This document shows, one piece after another, positions 16,483-26,130 of a stretch of 64,000 nucleotides of DNA. The DNA comes from Fibrobacter sp. UBA4223 (GTDB lineage: Bacteria; Fibrobacterota; Fibrobacteria; Fibrobacterales; Fibrobacteraceae): the NCBI GenBank assembly GCA_002382975.1, contig DFTB01000011.1:1-64000 (forward strand), written 5' to 3'. Both the position numbers and the translations under genes were made by a program. Below the pieces are notes generated by a model, which saw only the letters and a program-made list of their open reading frames with translations, had not been told where the DNA came from and did no database searches. Positions within the stretch are counted from its first letter, which is position 1; each line of letters starts with the position of its first letter.

Positions 16483-17337
16483 CTAATACATGTAAGACAC
16501 CGAGAAATGGGTCCGCCAAATGTTCTTGACCGAAGCGGGAGAATGGGTAAGGTAAAACGTTTCTCCCACATTCAACAGAACATGATCAAACAGAAATATA
16601 GTCGCCCCGGCGTATTGCGATAGAAAATACGGGAAATCAATGGTGATGTCGTAATCTTCGGGAATCTCGACATTTTCCAGATAGAGAGAATTTCTGAATA
16701 GCCAAGGCTGATAAAAGCCCGTAGAAAAATTCAACGAAAAATGTTCCGTCACAAAGAGGCTTGAATAGGCATACAGTCCGAAATTGGCATTGTTGTAAGA
16801 ATGTGTTTCTTCAAATTCTCCCATGAATACGACATCATCAATATAAAGTTCATTTCTTACACTCAAATACTTTCCAGAATAAGCAGCCTTATCCTTGGAA
16901 TAGCCCAAGCGAGTTCCTACCCCAAATTCACCGACGAGAGAATTAAGCCCCGCAAAAAGAGTAACAGAAGGATATGGATCAACCTCGACCCGGCCCCCTC
17001 CCAAGAAAACCCACCTCTTTACAAAAACATCCAACGACCCACTAAAAGGATTCTCTTTCAGTCGATATTCAAATTCAGCCCTTTCTTTCGGGAGCGATTT
17101 TCCAAAACGACGATCATACCCCTCATTTTCAAGACCATCTAGAGGTATTGTTTCTTTATCCCCAATACTATACGCAACATTCCCCTTGAAATAAACGGTA
17201 TTCGGCATCACCCAGACGCCTTGTCCCCAAAATGGTTTGGGAACATTTACATCAAACGAGCCCTCTGTTATATTCGCCTTTTGAACTGAACAACCATACA
17301 ACAGAAACACTAACAAGATGAGAACTACGACTCTCAT
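16483..17337 (-). CDS. Hypothetical lipoprotein, beta-barrel-like
   Basis: 284 residues from the ATG at 17337 (MRVVVLILLVFLLYGC), which gives a proper lipoprotein signal; an ATG three codons upstream is the alternative. Strand-rich mature sequence with aromatic girdle patterns and a terminal THFSVSYMY resembling an outer-membrane barrel end. Not recognised beyond that. Same strand as the 15373 gene. Confidence 0.6.
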   Translation of the reverse strand: MRVVVLILLVFLLYGCSVQKANITEGSFDVNVPKPFWGQGVWVMPNTVYFKGNVAYSIGDKETIPLDGLENEGYDRRFGKSLPKERAEFEYRLKENPFSGSLDVFVKRWVFLGGGRVEVDPYPSVTLFAGLNSLVGEFGVGTRLGYSKDKAAYSGKYLSVRNELYIDDVVFMGEFEETHSYNNANFGLYAYSSLFVTEHFSLNFSTGFYQPWLFRNSLYLENVEIPEDYDITIDFPYFLSQYAGATIFLFDHVLLNVGETFYLTHSPASVKNIWRTHFSVSYMY

Positions 17338-17599
17338 ACACCACAATGATAACTTATTTCTGGAACAAACAAATGCTTTTCGTCAGCTCATTTGTGGGTT
17401 TCGTCTAAAGAAACTGACAACCTTACATCTGGAAAGGAAATGCCGAGCCAGATGCGGCCGAGGCGAATGATGCGCATTTTTTGCGTATCTGAGCCGAAGA
17501 GCATCGCACTTGTGCAAGCCCGGAATGGACAAAAGCAGGATAGAGATTGCTTCCCCTGAAACAAGTTCAGGGTCGCAATGACACTGTGCAATTGTCCGC
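17338..17599. other. Non-coding gap with CCCTGAA-ACAAG-TTCAGGG repeat
   Basis: Holds palindromic intergenic repeat sequence near 17549-17572 and a segment (about 17385-17405) resembling one at 16336-16360 in the preceding intergenic gap. No gene seen. Confidence 0.5.
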
Positions 17600-17920
17600 T
17601 TACTTTTTCTTCTTCCCAGCAGGCAGTTCCGGCAACATCGCATCCAGAAGCTTCGCCAAAAATTCGCTGTCTTCAATCTGGTCGTTAGTCACACGGAGCA
17701 TCGGCTTCGCTCCTTCGTAGGGCAGTTGCTTTTTTGCGCCGGGGAGCATCGCCACGGACGCGGGCACGGGCTTCACCAGCAGGCGGTCATCGTAAATCCC
17801 GCCGAAGATTTTTCCGTCAGCATAAAGGACGTACTCGCCCATCATCTTGCGGGTGGTCACACGCAATTCGCCCTTGAACTGCTGCAAAACATGGTCACGG
17901 AACTTTTCAGAACTCGGCAT
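17600..17920 (-). CDS. TfoX/Sxy N-terminal-domain protein
   Basis: 106 residues. Matches the TfoX N-terminal domain (VTTRKMMGEYVLYADGKIFGGIYDDRLLVKP). Start at 17920 has GGAGAG upstream; longer reading frame has no support. Stand-alone TfoX_N proteins are common and of uncertain function; some relate to competence control. TATATT on the minus strand (17944-17949) is a likely -10 element. Confidence 0.85.
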   Translation of the reverse strand: MPSSEKFRDHVLQQFKGELRVTTRKMMGEYVLYADGKIFGGIYDDRLLVKPVPASVAMLPGAKKQLPYEGAKPMLRVTNDQIEDSEFLAKLLDAMLPELPAGKKKK

Positions 17921-17974
17921 GGATTTCTCTCCACTTTTTTCACAATATAAAAAAACAATTTGTATATTCTCCCT

Positions 17975-18130
17975 ACGCTCAACTACGTATTCCTCATCCT
18001 CGCCATTGTCGCAGAAGCCGCCGGCACCACGCTCCTCAAGATGCCGGATTTGGGAGCCATCGTGGGGCTCGTCCTGATTATTTCCGGCGTAGCGGTTCTC
18101 AACCTGTTTTCGAAGATGGATATCCACTAG
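17975..18130 (+). pseudogene. Deleted small multidrug resistance (SMR/EmrE-type) gene
   Basis: One open frame without a start (ACG at 17975) reads NYVFLILAIVAEAAGTTLLK, the first SMR helix with its key Glu, and then passes straight into PDLGAIVGLVLIISGVAVLN and LFSKMDIH, the last helix and tail. The two middle helices, roughly 55 residues, are missing in frame. TATATT is only 7 bp upstream, so the 5' end is also damaged. Confidence 0.8.
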
Positions 18131-18193
18131 GTTCATAGGACAACTTCATTTTTTTGTGTATCTTTATTAAGACAAACCGAAATGGAGGTTGCT

Positions 18194-19564
18194 ATGACAC
18201 TCATGATTATCCAGCTTTTAATCGTACTCCTCGCCCTCTACGTGGGTTCCCGTTACGGAAGCCTTGCACTCGGAGCCATTTCGGGTATCGGCCTCGCCAT
18301 TCTCGTTCTAGGCTTTGGCCTGCAGCCGGGCAAGCCGCCTACCGACGTTATCTACATCATCATCGCGGCGGTGACCTGCGCAGGCATTCTGCAGGCATCG
18401 GGCGGCATGGATTGGCTAATCCAGATTGCGGAGAGGCTCCTGCGCAAGCACCCGAACCACATCACTATCCTCGCCCCGCTCTGCACGTTCTTCCTCACGG
18501 TACTCGTGGGCACCGGCCATGTGGTGTACACCCTCATGCCGATTATCTGCGACATCTCGCTTAAGAAGGGAATTCGCCCGGAACGCCCCTGCGGCGTGGC
18601 CTCCGTCGCATCGCAGGTCGGTATCACCTGCTCGCCCATTGCAGCAGCCGTCGCCTCGTTCGTGATTATCTCAAACGCAAACGGATTCAACATCAATAAT
18701 CTGCAGGTCATCGCGATTACGATTCCCGCGTGCCTTTGCGGCCTCATGGCCGCGGCAGCCGTCTCGTACAAGCGCGGGCTCGACCTCGATAAGGACCCGG
18801 CATTCCAGGCCCGCCTCAAGGACCCGCAGATGAAGGAATACATGTACGGGAATACCGCTTCCGTGCTCGACAAGGAAGTCTCCAAGGAAGCGAAGCGCGC
18901 CGTGTTCATTTTCCTCGGTGCTCTCGCCGTTATTGTGCTCTTCTCCATTATGCAGATTGCGGGCCACGACATTCGTCCCAAGTTCCCTACAGGTAAAGTA
19001 ATTGATGGCGTGGCGCAAATGAAGCCGCTCGCCATGAACATCATCATCCAAATTGTGATGATTGCTGCGGCCGCGTTCATGGTTATTTTCTGCAAGGCAG
19101 CCCCCAAGAAGGCCGTGGCAGGCGCCGTGTGGCAGAGCGGCATGGTCGCCGTCGTCGCCATTTACGGAATCGCGTGGCTCGCCGACACCTACTTCGCGAA
19201 CTACCTCGACGTGATGCAGGGCGGCCTCAAGGATATCGTGCAACATTACCCATGGGCAATCGCGTTTGCGTTCTTCGCGGTGAGTGTGCTCATCAACTCG
19301 CAGGGCGCGGTGGTGGTCGCTATGCTCCCGCTCGCCTATAGCCTCGGCATCGAAGGCCCTGTGCTCCTGGGCGTGTTACCGAGCGTGTACGGGTATTTCT
19401 TTATCCCGAACTACCCCTCGGACATTGCGACCGTGAACTTCGACCGCTCGGGCACAACCGTCATCGGCAAGTATCTATTGAACCACAGTTTCATGCGCCC
19501 AGGCTTGGTGAGCGTCATCGTCTCGACAATCGTGGGTACACTGCTCGTAAAAGTATTCTACTAG
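18194..19564 (+). CDS. Anaerobic C4-dicarboxylate transporter, DcuA/DcuB family
   Basis: 456 residues from the ATG at 18194, which has GGAGG (18184-18188) at the right distance. About ten membrane helices. Dcu hallmarks: ILQASGGMDWLIQIAER, GTGHVVYTLMPII, VGITCSPIAAA, and the C-terminal PNYPSDIATVNFDRSGTT. These carriers exchange fumarate, malate, aspartate or succinate; succinate export fits a Fibrobacter-type fermenter. TATCTT lies about 20 bp before the ribosome-binding site. Confidence 0.93.
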   Translation: MTLMIIQLLIVLLALYVGSRYGSLALGAISGIGLAILVLGFGLQPGKPPTDVIYIIIAAVTCAGILQASGGMDWLIQIAERLLRKHPNHITILAPLCTFFLTVLVGTGHVVYTLMPIICDISLKKGIRPERPCGVASVASQVGITCSPIAAAVASFVIISNANGFNINNLQVIAITIPACLCGLMAAAAVSYKRGLDLDKDPAFQARLKDPQMKEYMYGNTASVLDKEVSKEAKRAVFIFLGALAVIVLFSIMQIAGHDIRPKFPTGKVIDGVAQMKPLAMNIIIQIVMIAAAAFMVIFCKAAPKKAVAGAVWQSGMVAVVAIYGIAWLADTYFANYLDVMQGGLKDIVQHYPWAIAFAFFAVSVLINSQGAVVVAMLPLAYSLGIEGPVLLGVLPSVYGYFFIPNYPSDIATVNFDRSGTTVIGKYLLNHSFMRPGLVSVIVSTIVGTLLVKVFY

Positions 19565-19608
19565 GATCACAGACCCTTTTTGTAACACGGATTATCTTCA
19601 TAATCCCA

Positions 19609-20385
19609 TCAGTAAGCGGCACCCATGCATTTCATGGCAAGTCCCATGATAATCATCTGGAAGGCTTCGCTGTTTTTTACGGAAGCGGCCACAAGGGCCC
19701 TGAGGGTATATTCCTTCTCGAGGGTTTTCAAAAAGCACTGCCCCACCGACTTGGGCACGCCATTTTCGTTCAAAAGTTTCAGAAGGTTCTTCTCCACGTC
19801 GGGAGAATACCCCTCGGGCGTGCATTCGACAATGTAATCTGCGCCCCACGCATTGGAGGCACCCGGCGATCCCTCTTCCCTGACCATCTTCGCAAAGCGA
19901 TCGAAATCCCCTACCACACGGTCGTAGGCGCAGCCGCACACGCTGTTGGCCATCTTTTCGCCAAAAAAAACCTTCGCTTCGGGAGCGCACCCCTTGACAA
20001 AATCCTTCTTGGGCAATTCCTTCTTTATGGCATTAAAAAGCAACTTCATATCGTCATCTGAAATTTCCCTGGAGCCATCGGCCAGGGCATCGCCCATATC
20101 GTCGCTAGCCAAGACGCAACCCGTAGCGGCACTCATCATAAAGGAAATGAATTCCATATCTCCATTCCCTTCCTGCATATCGGCATTGTAAGCCAGATAG
20201 ACCTTCTCGCTATATTTTCCCTGCAACTGATCCAGCACGCAAAGGCACTCCTTCTCGTTAGCCTCTCGGGTACAATCCTGCATAAAGGCCTTGCGGGTAG
20301 GCCCAGAATACTCCCCTGCGTAAGCCACAGTAGAAGCCAAAAGAATCCCCAGGAACAGGCCCAAAGAAGACCTAGTATTCATCAT
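19609..20385 (-). CDS. Hypothetical secreted Cys-rich protein
   Basis: 258 residues from ATG 20385 (or the next ATG, 20382), both overlapping the end of the upstream gene. Signal peptide with cut near AYAG. The mature part has paired Cys motifs (CTREANEKECLCVLDQL, VCGCAYDRV, GQCFLKTLEKEYTL), suggesting disulfides or repeated small domains. Function unknown. Translationally coupled to the lipoprotein gene at 20372. Confidence 0.6.
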   Translation of the reverse strand: MMNTRSSLGLFLGILLASTVAYAGEYSGPTRKAFMQDCTREANEKECLCVLDQLQGKYSEKVYLAYNADMQEGNGDMEFISFMMSAATGCVLASDDMGDALADGSREISDDDMKLLFNAIKKELPKKDFVKGCAPEAKVFFGEKMANSVCGCAYDRVVGDFDRFAKMVREEGSPGASNAWGADYIVECTPEGYSPDVEKNLLKLLNENGVPKSVGQCFLKTLEKEYTLRALVAASVKNSEAFQMIIMGLAMKCMGAAY

Positions 20386-21724
20386 CTTTTGTCGGATCAT
20401 AACCACCAATCTTGACCATATCTGTATAATAGAACTCAGAAGGCACAGAGCCATCGGTATACGGAACGGATTCAATAATTTTAGTCAGGGCCAGGGTATC
20501 ATAAGGCACCCCCACCATCGCAAATTTTTCATAATCCAGCTGCTTTCGGATTTTATCTTCTTCATCTAGAACGAAAGTCTCTGCCCAGAATGTGGCCAGA
20601 ACCTGAACAGAATCCTTTTCCGTAGACGATGTAGGATCGTCATAAATGTCAGCGACGGGAATCTTAATAAAGGTAAAGCCATCGTCACTTTCTTCATAGC
20701 GACCCACACGGCGGCTTTCAACCTTCCCATTTTTTTTAACCTTGACCCAGATGTTCCTGGACTGGGCTCTTTCTCCTTTGACCTTCAAAAAGAGCCTTCC
20801 AGCACGCCAATAAGTGCTAGCAATACGGAGCTTTCGAGCCTTCTTGAAGGTTACCGGCTCGGTTTCGTATTTCAGCGAGTCAATTTTAGCAGGAACCTTC
20901 CAGCTCTGGTAAACCAGCGCACAGTTTAACGTAGCCGCCGTATCCCCCTGAAGGAAGTTTTCAAGTTTTAAGCTATCATGCACCGCCACAAATGCGCTAG
21001 GATAGTGATAATCATCCTCAGCCATTTTCTCGAAGGTCATATCCAAATCCATAGTATTGGTAGCGGTCTTCAAGAAGCACTTGGAATTCAGGGTGTCGGC
21101 CCACACCTTGTAATCGGGCCAATAGTAATCCGCATAGACTCTGGCAAAAAAATGTCCCCTGGGATAAGGCAGATCAAATCCTTGAGGATCGAACCCTACT
21201 TCGGTAAAGGGAATCGCGCCAGGCTTTGTGGAGGGAACCAGAACGTGGGTTTCCCGGATGTTCCCACACGACAGTGAATCAAACTGTATAGTAATAGTAT
21301 GGGTCTCATCATAGGCCTGCATAAAGTCCCGAGCTACAAACCCCGTGCCATATATCGTGGACTCCACCTGGCCTTCCAAGGGCTCTCCATCAAACAAGAT
21401 TTTCGTATTGGAATAATTGCATACAGTAGAATCCTTAAAAGGAATTTCAATCAACGCCTGGGCCACATAAGAGGTAATCTCGGTGGTGTCGACCATATCC
21501 GTAGTCATACGAGCACTTTGAATATATATTCTGTACCCGTCATTAGGCGTAAAGTCTAGGCGAATGGCTGTCGACCGACCATCAACAATACTGTCCATGA
21601 TCTGGCGTTCCTCCATTTGCTTTTTAGCATCTTGGGAAAAACCCTCAACTGATGAATCCATATCACCAGAACAGGCGGCAAAAAACAGCGAAACAAGTGA
21701 AATAAACGAAAAAAACTTTTTCAT
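20372..21724 (-). CDS. Hypothetical lipoprotein
   Basis: 450 residues from ATG 21724 (MKKFFSFISLVSLFFAAC), giving a lipoprotein signal. Mostly beta-strand, acidic; a segment near the middle (GHFFARVYADYYWPDYKVWAD) and a later KVKKNGKVESRRVGRYEESDD stretch do not match any family I know. Probably a surface or periplasmic binding protein. Overlaps the Cys-rich gene by 14 bp at its 3' end. Confidence 0.65.
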   Translation of the reverse strand: MKKFFSFISLVSLFFAACSGDMDSSVEGFSQDAKKQMEERQIMDSIVDGRSTAIRLDFTPNDGYRIYIQSARMTTDMVDTTEITSYVAQALIEIPFKDSTVCNYSNTKILFDGEPLEGQVESTIYGTGFVARDFMQAYDETHTITIQFDSLSCGNIRETHVLVPSTKPGAIPFTEVGFDPQGFDLPYPRGHFFARVYADYYWPDYKVWADTLNSKCFLKTATNTMDLDMTFEKMAEDDYHYPSAFVAVHDSLKLENFLQGDTAATLNCALVYQSWKVPAKIDSLKYETEPVTFKKARKLRIASTYWRAGRLFLKVKGERAQSRNIWVKVKKNGKVESRRVGRYEESDDGFTFIKIPVADIYDDPTSSTEKDSVQVLATFWAETFVLDEEDKIRKQLDYEKFAMVGVPYDTLALTKIIESVPYTDGSVPSEFYYTDMVKIGGYDPTKDDEY

Positions 21725-21777
21725 TCCACACCAAACATCGTTAGACCTAATCAAATTTATAATTCCTTTCTTAAGTT

Positions 21778-21807
21778 TTGGATAATATAGTAAAAACAGA
21801 TTATATT
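21778..21807 (+). promoter_or_regulatory. Promoter TTGGAT-18-TATATT
   Basis: -35 TTGGAT 21778-21783, -10 TATATT 21802-21807. The ATG at 21814 is at the expected transcription start, so this mRNA would be leaderless. Confidence 0.5.
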
Positions 21808-21813
21808 TCTGTT

Positions 21814-23028
21814 ATGCCCTGTTCGCGCCACATTTTTAGGCTCGCCCTGTTGACACTCCTATGGAGTGGTTTTTCGTCTGCGGCCACCGTGGGCATAGAC
21901 GGCGTTTTCGATGCGGGCTGGTATACCGCCTACTATTCCCAAGATTCTATCACCCACATGCACCAGAGGCTACACGCCATGGGCATGGATTACGTTGTAC
22001 TACAATACGCCGCCGTAGAGGCGACCCACCTTTACTACCCTTCGCAACTGGACTTTCTCCAAGATACCCAATACAAGAACAACCAACTTTTCCCAAAGAG
22101 CATCGAGGCGGCGAAGGCCACGGGTACCCGGATTTATCTTGGCCTTTATTATAACGCAACCGATTGGTACCAGCCTCCCACAACAATTCAGCTAGACACT
22201 CTCGCTGCAAGAAACCAAAAAGTACTAGACGAACTCTACAGCCTCTATGGTAGTGAATCTGTGGTAGAGGGCGTGTACATCCCTCAAGAGGTGGCACGCT
22301 ACTACTGGGACGGCCTCCGGGATGATGCCACCGCGAAGTCCCTGTCGGAACATTTCTTAAAGCCCATCACCCAGGCAGCAAAGGCCAAGGGCTGGAAAGT
22401 CATGGCCGCCCCCTTCTATAACAAGAACCTGGAAACTCCCGAAAAACTACAGACCTTTTTCGAGAGCCTCTTTGCCGCAGGATTCCTGCCCGACATTTTG
22501 GCCCCTCAAGACGGCATAGGCGCAAACGACGCCGGCGTTCCCCATGCCGCCATCAATACCGTCGGCACCTACGAGCGGGCCCTCGCACAGGCATGCTCCA
22601 AATACGGAATAGAATTCTGGATCGACATGGAACTGTTCCGCATAGACGATTCCCACGCCCTAGCCGACAGCGCAAGGCTTTCGGCCCAGCTAGACACAGC
22701 CCGCGCAGCCGGGGCCTCAAAGGTCATCGTCTACGATTTAGCCGTCCTTGGAAACGCAGGTCTCGACTCCTTGGAAAAGTGGAACTTAAAAACTGAAGTC
22801 GCTGAAAACCAAAGTAGCAATCAAAACAACCAGGGCGGCGACTCGCAAAACAACGACTCCGTTCCCCCCGCAAACAAGCCCACGCCTGCCGACAGCACAA
22901 AGCCCGCCCCCACCGCCATACGTAAAATTACAACAAACGGTCAACAAGTTTACGGCAAGGGCATCCCACAAAATAAGGAACCTCGCTACTACAAGCTGAA
23001 CGGGGCAAGAATCAAGAATTTCCACTAA
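21814..23028 (+). CDS. Secreted DUF4434-like TIM-barrel protein
   Basis: 404 residues from ATG 21814, which gives a clean signal peptide (cut near FSSAA). The mature domain (about 25-330) begins GVFDAGWYTAYYS and has DYVVLQYAAVE, GTRIYLGLYYN, EGVYIPQEVARYYW and WIDMELFR, typical of DUF4434 proteins, predicted glycoside-hydrolase-like barrels. A Ser/Asn/Pro-rich linker and a short C-terminal RKITTNGQQVYGKG-type tail follow, as on other secreted proteins here. Its end overlaps the convergent acyltransferase gene by 17 bp. Confidence 0.75.
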   Translation: MPCSRHIFRLALLTLLWSGFSSAATVGIDGVFDAGWYTAYYSQDSITHMHQRLHAMGMDYVVLQYAAVEATHLYYPSQLDFLQDTQYKNNQLFPKSIEAAKATGTRIYLGLYYNATDWYQPPTTIQLDTLAARNQKVLDELYSLYGSESVVEGVYIPQEVARYYWDGLRDDATAKSLSEHFLKPITQAAKAKGWKVMAAPFYNKNLETPEKLQTFFESLFAAGFLPDILAPQDGIGANDAGVPHAAINTVGTYERALAQACSKYGIEFWIDMELFRIDDSHALADSARLSAQLDTARAAGASKVIVYDLAVLGNAGLDSLEKWNLKTEVAENQSSNQNNQGGDSQNNDSVPPANKPTPADSTKPAPTAIRKITTNGQQVYGKGIPQNKEPRYYKLNGARIKNFH

Positions 23029-24079
23029 AGAAAATTCTTTTTCCCAAGCGGGCGCAAGGCCTCTCTACGACATGGTGCAAAACCACAGCCATCAAGCTGC
23101 AAAGCACAACCGAAATCACAATCCTTAGAACGTTATTCTGAATTCCGCCTGCAGAAAAAATCCAATTCTCTATTTGGGTATTGAAGGTCTGCACCAAAAA
23201 GAACGCATAGGTCACCGCGCTCATATACCGCAAAACCGCAGACCCCTGCAACCTGGGGGAATTAAGCCTTGCCAAGGTCAACACCATGCAGGCAAAAGCA
23301 GGAACAGCAACCACATCGTAAAGCATGTAGTTTCCCACAGAAAAATGGAATTGCACACCGGCACTCACCAGCCCGACAAGGGCAATCAGCTCTACAAAAA
23401 ACGCTTTCCAGGCACCCCAGAATTTTGACTGCACGGGCAAGGAACACAGCAGTACGCCTATAAAAAACTCAAGCCCGCGAAAAAACGGATTCGTATAGAT
23501 AGATGCCGTAGAAAAAGCATGTACCACTAGCGGCGCCCAGAATAAAGCCAGCATGCAAATTCCGAGCGCCACGTATTTTGCGCGGGCACTCATCTGCTTT
23601 ACGGCCTCCTGCATCAGCGGGAATGCCAGGTAGGAAAGCAGCAGGCACGAGATAAACCAGGTACCGTCATTGTGACTCACTTCGAACAGCGAAGAAAAAA
23701 CACTCTGTAGCCCGAGCATTTCCACAGGCAACAACAGCAGATTCTGGACAACGCTTTCGCTCCCTAGAAACACCACATACAAAAGGGCTACCACATAGTA
23801 CAGCGGCAGTATTCCCACAAGGCGTTTCAAGTAGAACCGTTTCAGGCTCGCCATCTGAATCAAGGGCTGTTCCCTGTAGGTCAAGAATAGCACATAGCCC
23901 GAAAGCATAAAGAAGGCCGACATAAAAATGGCGCCCATGGAGACAAAACCCGTGAGCACCCCAAAATCACTTCCGTGATGGATATGGCAATGGAAAAGCA
24001 GCACCATCAGGGCCGCAAGAACCCTGAACAGGTCAAGCCCTGCGACACGTCGCGATATCTTTTCCTTGTCGATAATCAT
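23012..24079 (-). CDS. Acyltransferase family 3 membrane protein
   Basis: 355 residues, about ten membrane helices. LDLFRVLAALMVLLFHC and SAFFMLSGYVLFL are signatures of the OafA/YrhL acyltransferase-3 family, which O-acylates cell-surface sugars. Target polymer unknown. Ends inside the convergent DUF4434-like gene. Start follows a region without strong ribosome-binding site. Confidence 0.9.
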   Translation of the reverse strand: MIIDKEKISRRVAGLDLFRVLAALMVLLFHCHIHHGSDFGVLTGFVSMGAIFMSAFFMLSGYVLFLTYREQPLIQMASLKRFYLKRLVGILPLYYVVALLYVVFLGSESVVQNLLLLPVEMLGLQSVFSSLFEVSHNDGTWFISCLLLSYLAFPLMQEAVKQMSARAKYVALGICMLALFWAPLVVHAFSTASIYTNPFFRGLEFFIGVLLCSLPVQSKFWGAWKAFFVELIALVGLVSAGVQFHFSVGNYMLYDVVAVPAFACMVLTLARLNSPRLQGSAVLRYMSAVTYAFFLVQTFNTQIENWIFSAGGIQNNVLRIVISVVLCSLMAVVLHHVVERPCARLGKRIFFSGNS

Positions 24080-24095
24080 TTATAATGATCTTTGA

Positions 24096-25004
24096 CTATT
24101 CACCCATCATCAATTCTTCAAAAGAAATCTTTCCGTCGCGATAGTCCTTGCATTCTCCAACCATCTCTTTATACAAAGACGCACGCTCCGCAGAACTTAC
24201 ATTTTGCTTGACTCTCTTTTCCACAGTTGTGAAGAAAGTGCCATTGCAATACTCCCTGGATTCAACAACTGTGCCGTAAATCTCTGCATCGTCTTCGTCG
24301 TCCTCATCCTCTTCGTCTTCGTCAATTGATGTCAAAAACCCTTTACAGGCCGCCTCGGTAAACATGTTCATTCCCATTCTTTCAACAGAGGTCATGGTGG
24401 AGCCTTCGAAGGTCACATCGCCATCAAGTGTATACTCCACTCCACTCATCGTACCCGTACCATGAATCTTCCACGCATCACTTTCAACCTCCCCTTCGCA
24501 AGTAACGCCAAGTTCATTCTTCGTTACATCTAATTTGGTGATAACATCGAGTAATTCAATAAATTCTTCCTTGGTAAAGCCCGTCTGTTCCAGAGCAGAA
24601 TTCAAGACTTCCGGAGGAACCTTTTCAATCAATTGAGCAACTCCCGAAGTCGGAATCCACATTCCATCCATCCAGCAGGTGTATCCCAATTCCTCTCCCA
24701 AAACATACTCGGTCTTGGTTTCGCCAGACTTGCAGTCTTCTTCGTTAGACGCACCGCCGTCAGAAGTTTCGCCTTTGCCTTTCTTGACTACCTCTTCAAA
24801 AATGTTCAGGAGAGAAACCTGTTCATCTGTCAGACCACTTGGTGCTTCTACAGTTTTCTTACCAGTACTTTCTTTTACAGAACTAGATGCAGGCTGGCTA
24901 TCGCTAGAATTGACCACAGTCTCGTCATCAGACGAAGTGGAACTGTCGCAAGCAACCATAACAAATGCCGTTGCAAATGCAGCAACAAGGGCTTTCAATT
25001 TCAT
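24096..25004 (-). CDS. Hypothetical Ser-rich lipoprotein
   Basis: 302 residues; lipoprotein signal ending VMVAC (Cys about 19), then the Ser/Asp-rich spacer SSTSSDDE and SSDSQPASSS typical of Fibrobacter-type lipoproteins. A Cys-containing central domain (SGETKTEYVLGEELGYTCWMDGMW) and an acidic run (DEDEEDEDDEDD) follow. No family recognised. 17 bp after the acyltransferase start in the same orientation. Confidence 0.7.
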   Translation of the reverse strand: MKLKALVAAFATAFVMVACDSSTSSDDETVVNSSDSQPASSSVKESTGKKTVEAPSGLTDEQVSLLNIFEEVVKKGKGETSDGGASNEEDCKSGETKTEYVLGEELGYTCWMDGMWIPTSGVAQLIEKVPPEVLNSALEQTGFTKEEFIELLDVITKLDVTKNELGVTCEGEVESDAWKIHGTGTMSGVEYTLDGDVTFEGSTMTSVERMGMNMFTEAACKGFLTSIDEDEEDEDDEDDAEIYGTVVESREYCNGTFFTTVEKRVKQNVSSAERASLYKEMVGECKDYRDGKISFEELMMGE

Positions 25005-25061
25005 ACTAAATTACCTCTGTTTTTCGTAAACATAACAAAAGAAATGGCGGCACGGTACCGT

Positions 25062-25946
25062 TCATTCTTCTTCCACGCCCATAAGGCGCATGGCCGCCTT
25101 CCAAGTTTCCCTGTTCTCGAAACTGTCCCGCTTGCCTCCGCCGTAGCGGGCGTGAGCGAATTCTTCTACAAGGGTTTCCCAGCCTTCTAACTTGCCTTCT
25201 TTTACCAGGTTGTCGAGATTGACCGGGTCGGCGGTCGCCATCCCGAATTTACGGGCCACATACCCCTTGCAGATACTTTCCAGATCCAAGAGCCACTCAC
25301 GACTATCGGCGGAATTGACACGCTGTTTCAAGACCAGCATCTGATCGCGCAAGGCCTCGTCGGCCGCATTCCTTGCAGCAACGGCCTCACGTGCAGCGGC
25401 GCGACGCTTGACACGCCAGAGTCCGGCCAGCAGAACGCAAAGGGCAACAATCCCACCTACCGCAAACGGTAGCGGATTGAAAGGCTCGTCCACGCGCACG
25501 TCCATGCTTTCACTCCGCAAGTCAAGGGGCTGCCCCACTTGCGTCGGGATTTCGAACTTAAGGGCGGGAATGTGCAGGTTGCCCGTATCCTGCGCCACAA
25601 TCTTGTACGTAAAGGTGATGGATGCGATTTCCTTGCCATCTTTCACCGACCGCGCCGACTCCTGGGACACTCCCAGTTGGGTTAAACCCTTCGCGTTGGC
25701 AGAACCCGTTGGCACTACCAAAAGGGCGCTCCCCTGCACGCTCCAGGAGACCGTCACCGGAAACTCAAAAGTATCACCTACAGTAATGGCGGGCAGGCCA
25801 CCTTCGTGCCCCGCCTTTATAGAAATTCCCAGCTGTTCCGGCGTGGGCATTTCCGGCGCAGCGGCAGAATCCAAAACCGCAACGGAACTGTCCGTCACGA
25901 CGGCATCCACACCGCCAGCGTCCATATTCAAAGAATCGTTTTCCAT
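25062..25946 (-). CDS. BatD-like membrane protein, hypothetical
   Basis: 294 residues. An extracytoplasmic beta domain (about 30-150: VGDTFEFPVTVSWSVQG, ITFTYKIVAQDTGNLHIPAL), one membrane helix (about 160-178) and a cytoplasmic helical domain. This order matches the C-terminal part of BatD/oxygen-tolerance proteins that work with MoxR ATPases; a MoxR gene is in the window but not adjacent. No signal peptide is seen at this start; TATATT is 8 nt before the ATG, so the start looks leaderless and fixed. Confidence 0.5.
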   Translation of the reverse strand: MENDSLNMDAGGVDAVVTDSSVAVLDSAAAPEMPTPEQLGISIKAGHEGGLPAITVGDTFEFPVTVSWSVQGSALLVVPTGSANAKGLTQLGVSQESARSVKDGKEIASITFTYKIVAQDTGNLHIPALKFEIPTQVGQPLDLRSESMDVRVDEPFNPLPFAVGGIVALCVLLAGLWRVKRRAAAREAVAARNAADEALRDQMLVLKQRVNSADSREWLLDLESICKGYVARKFGMATADPVNLDNLVKEGKLEGWETLVEEFAHARYGGGKRDSFENRETWKAAMRLMGVEEE

Positions 25947-26057
25947 ACAGAAAGAATATACAAAAAGAAAAAGGCCCGCCCGTCTGGGCGAGCCTCCATG
26001 GAGGTAATGAAAACTACTTTATTTATTACTATTACTTGTTAATCGTGACCGGCCTCT

Positions 26058-26130
26058 GGAAAGGGGGTCCAGGGGGCGGAGCCCCTTGCGTCATGGAGCG
26101 GCTATTATTTATTAATAGCCGCGAGGAACG
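26058..26130 (-). terminator. Hairpins at the end of the sigma factor gene
   Basis: CGGCTATTA/TAATAGCCG (9-bp arms) brackets the stop codon, and GGGGC-GGA-GCCCC follows at 26073-26085. No long T run, so termination is only suggested. Confidence 0.4.
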
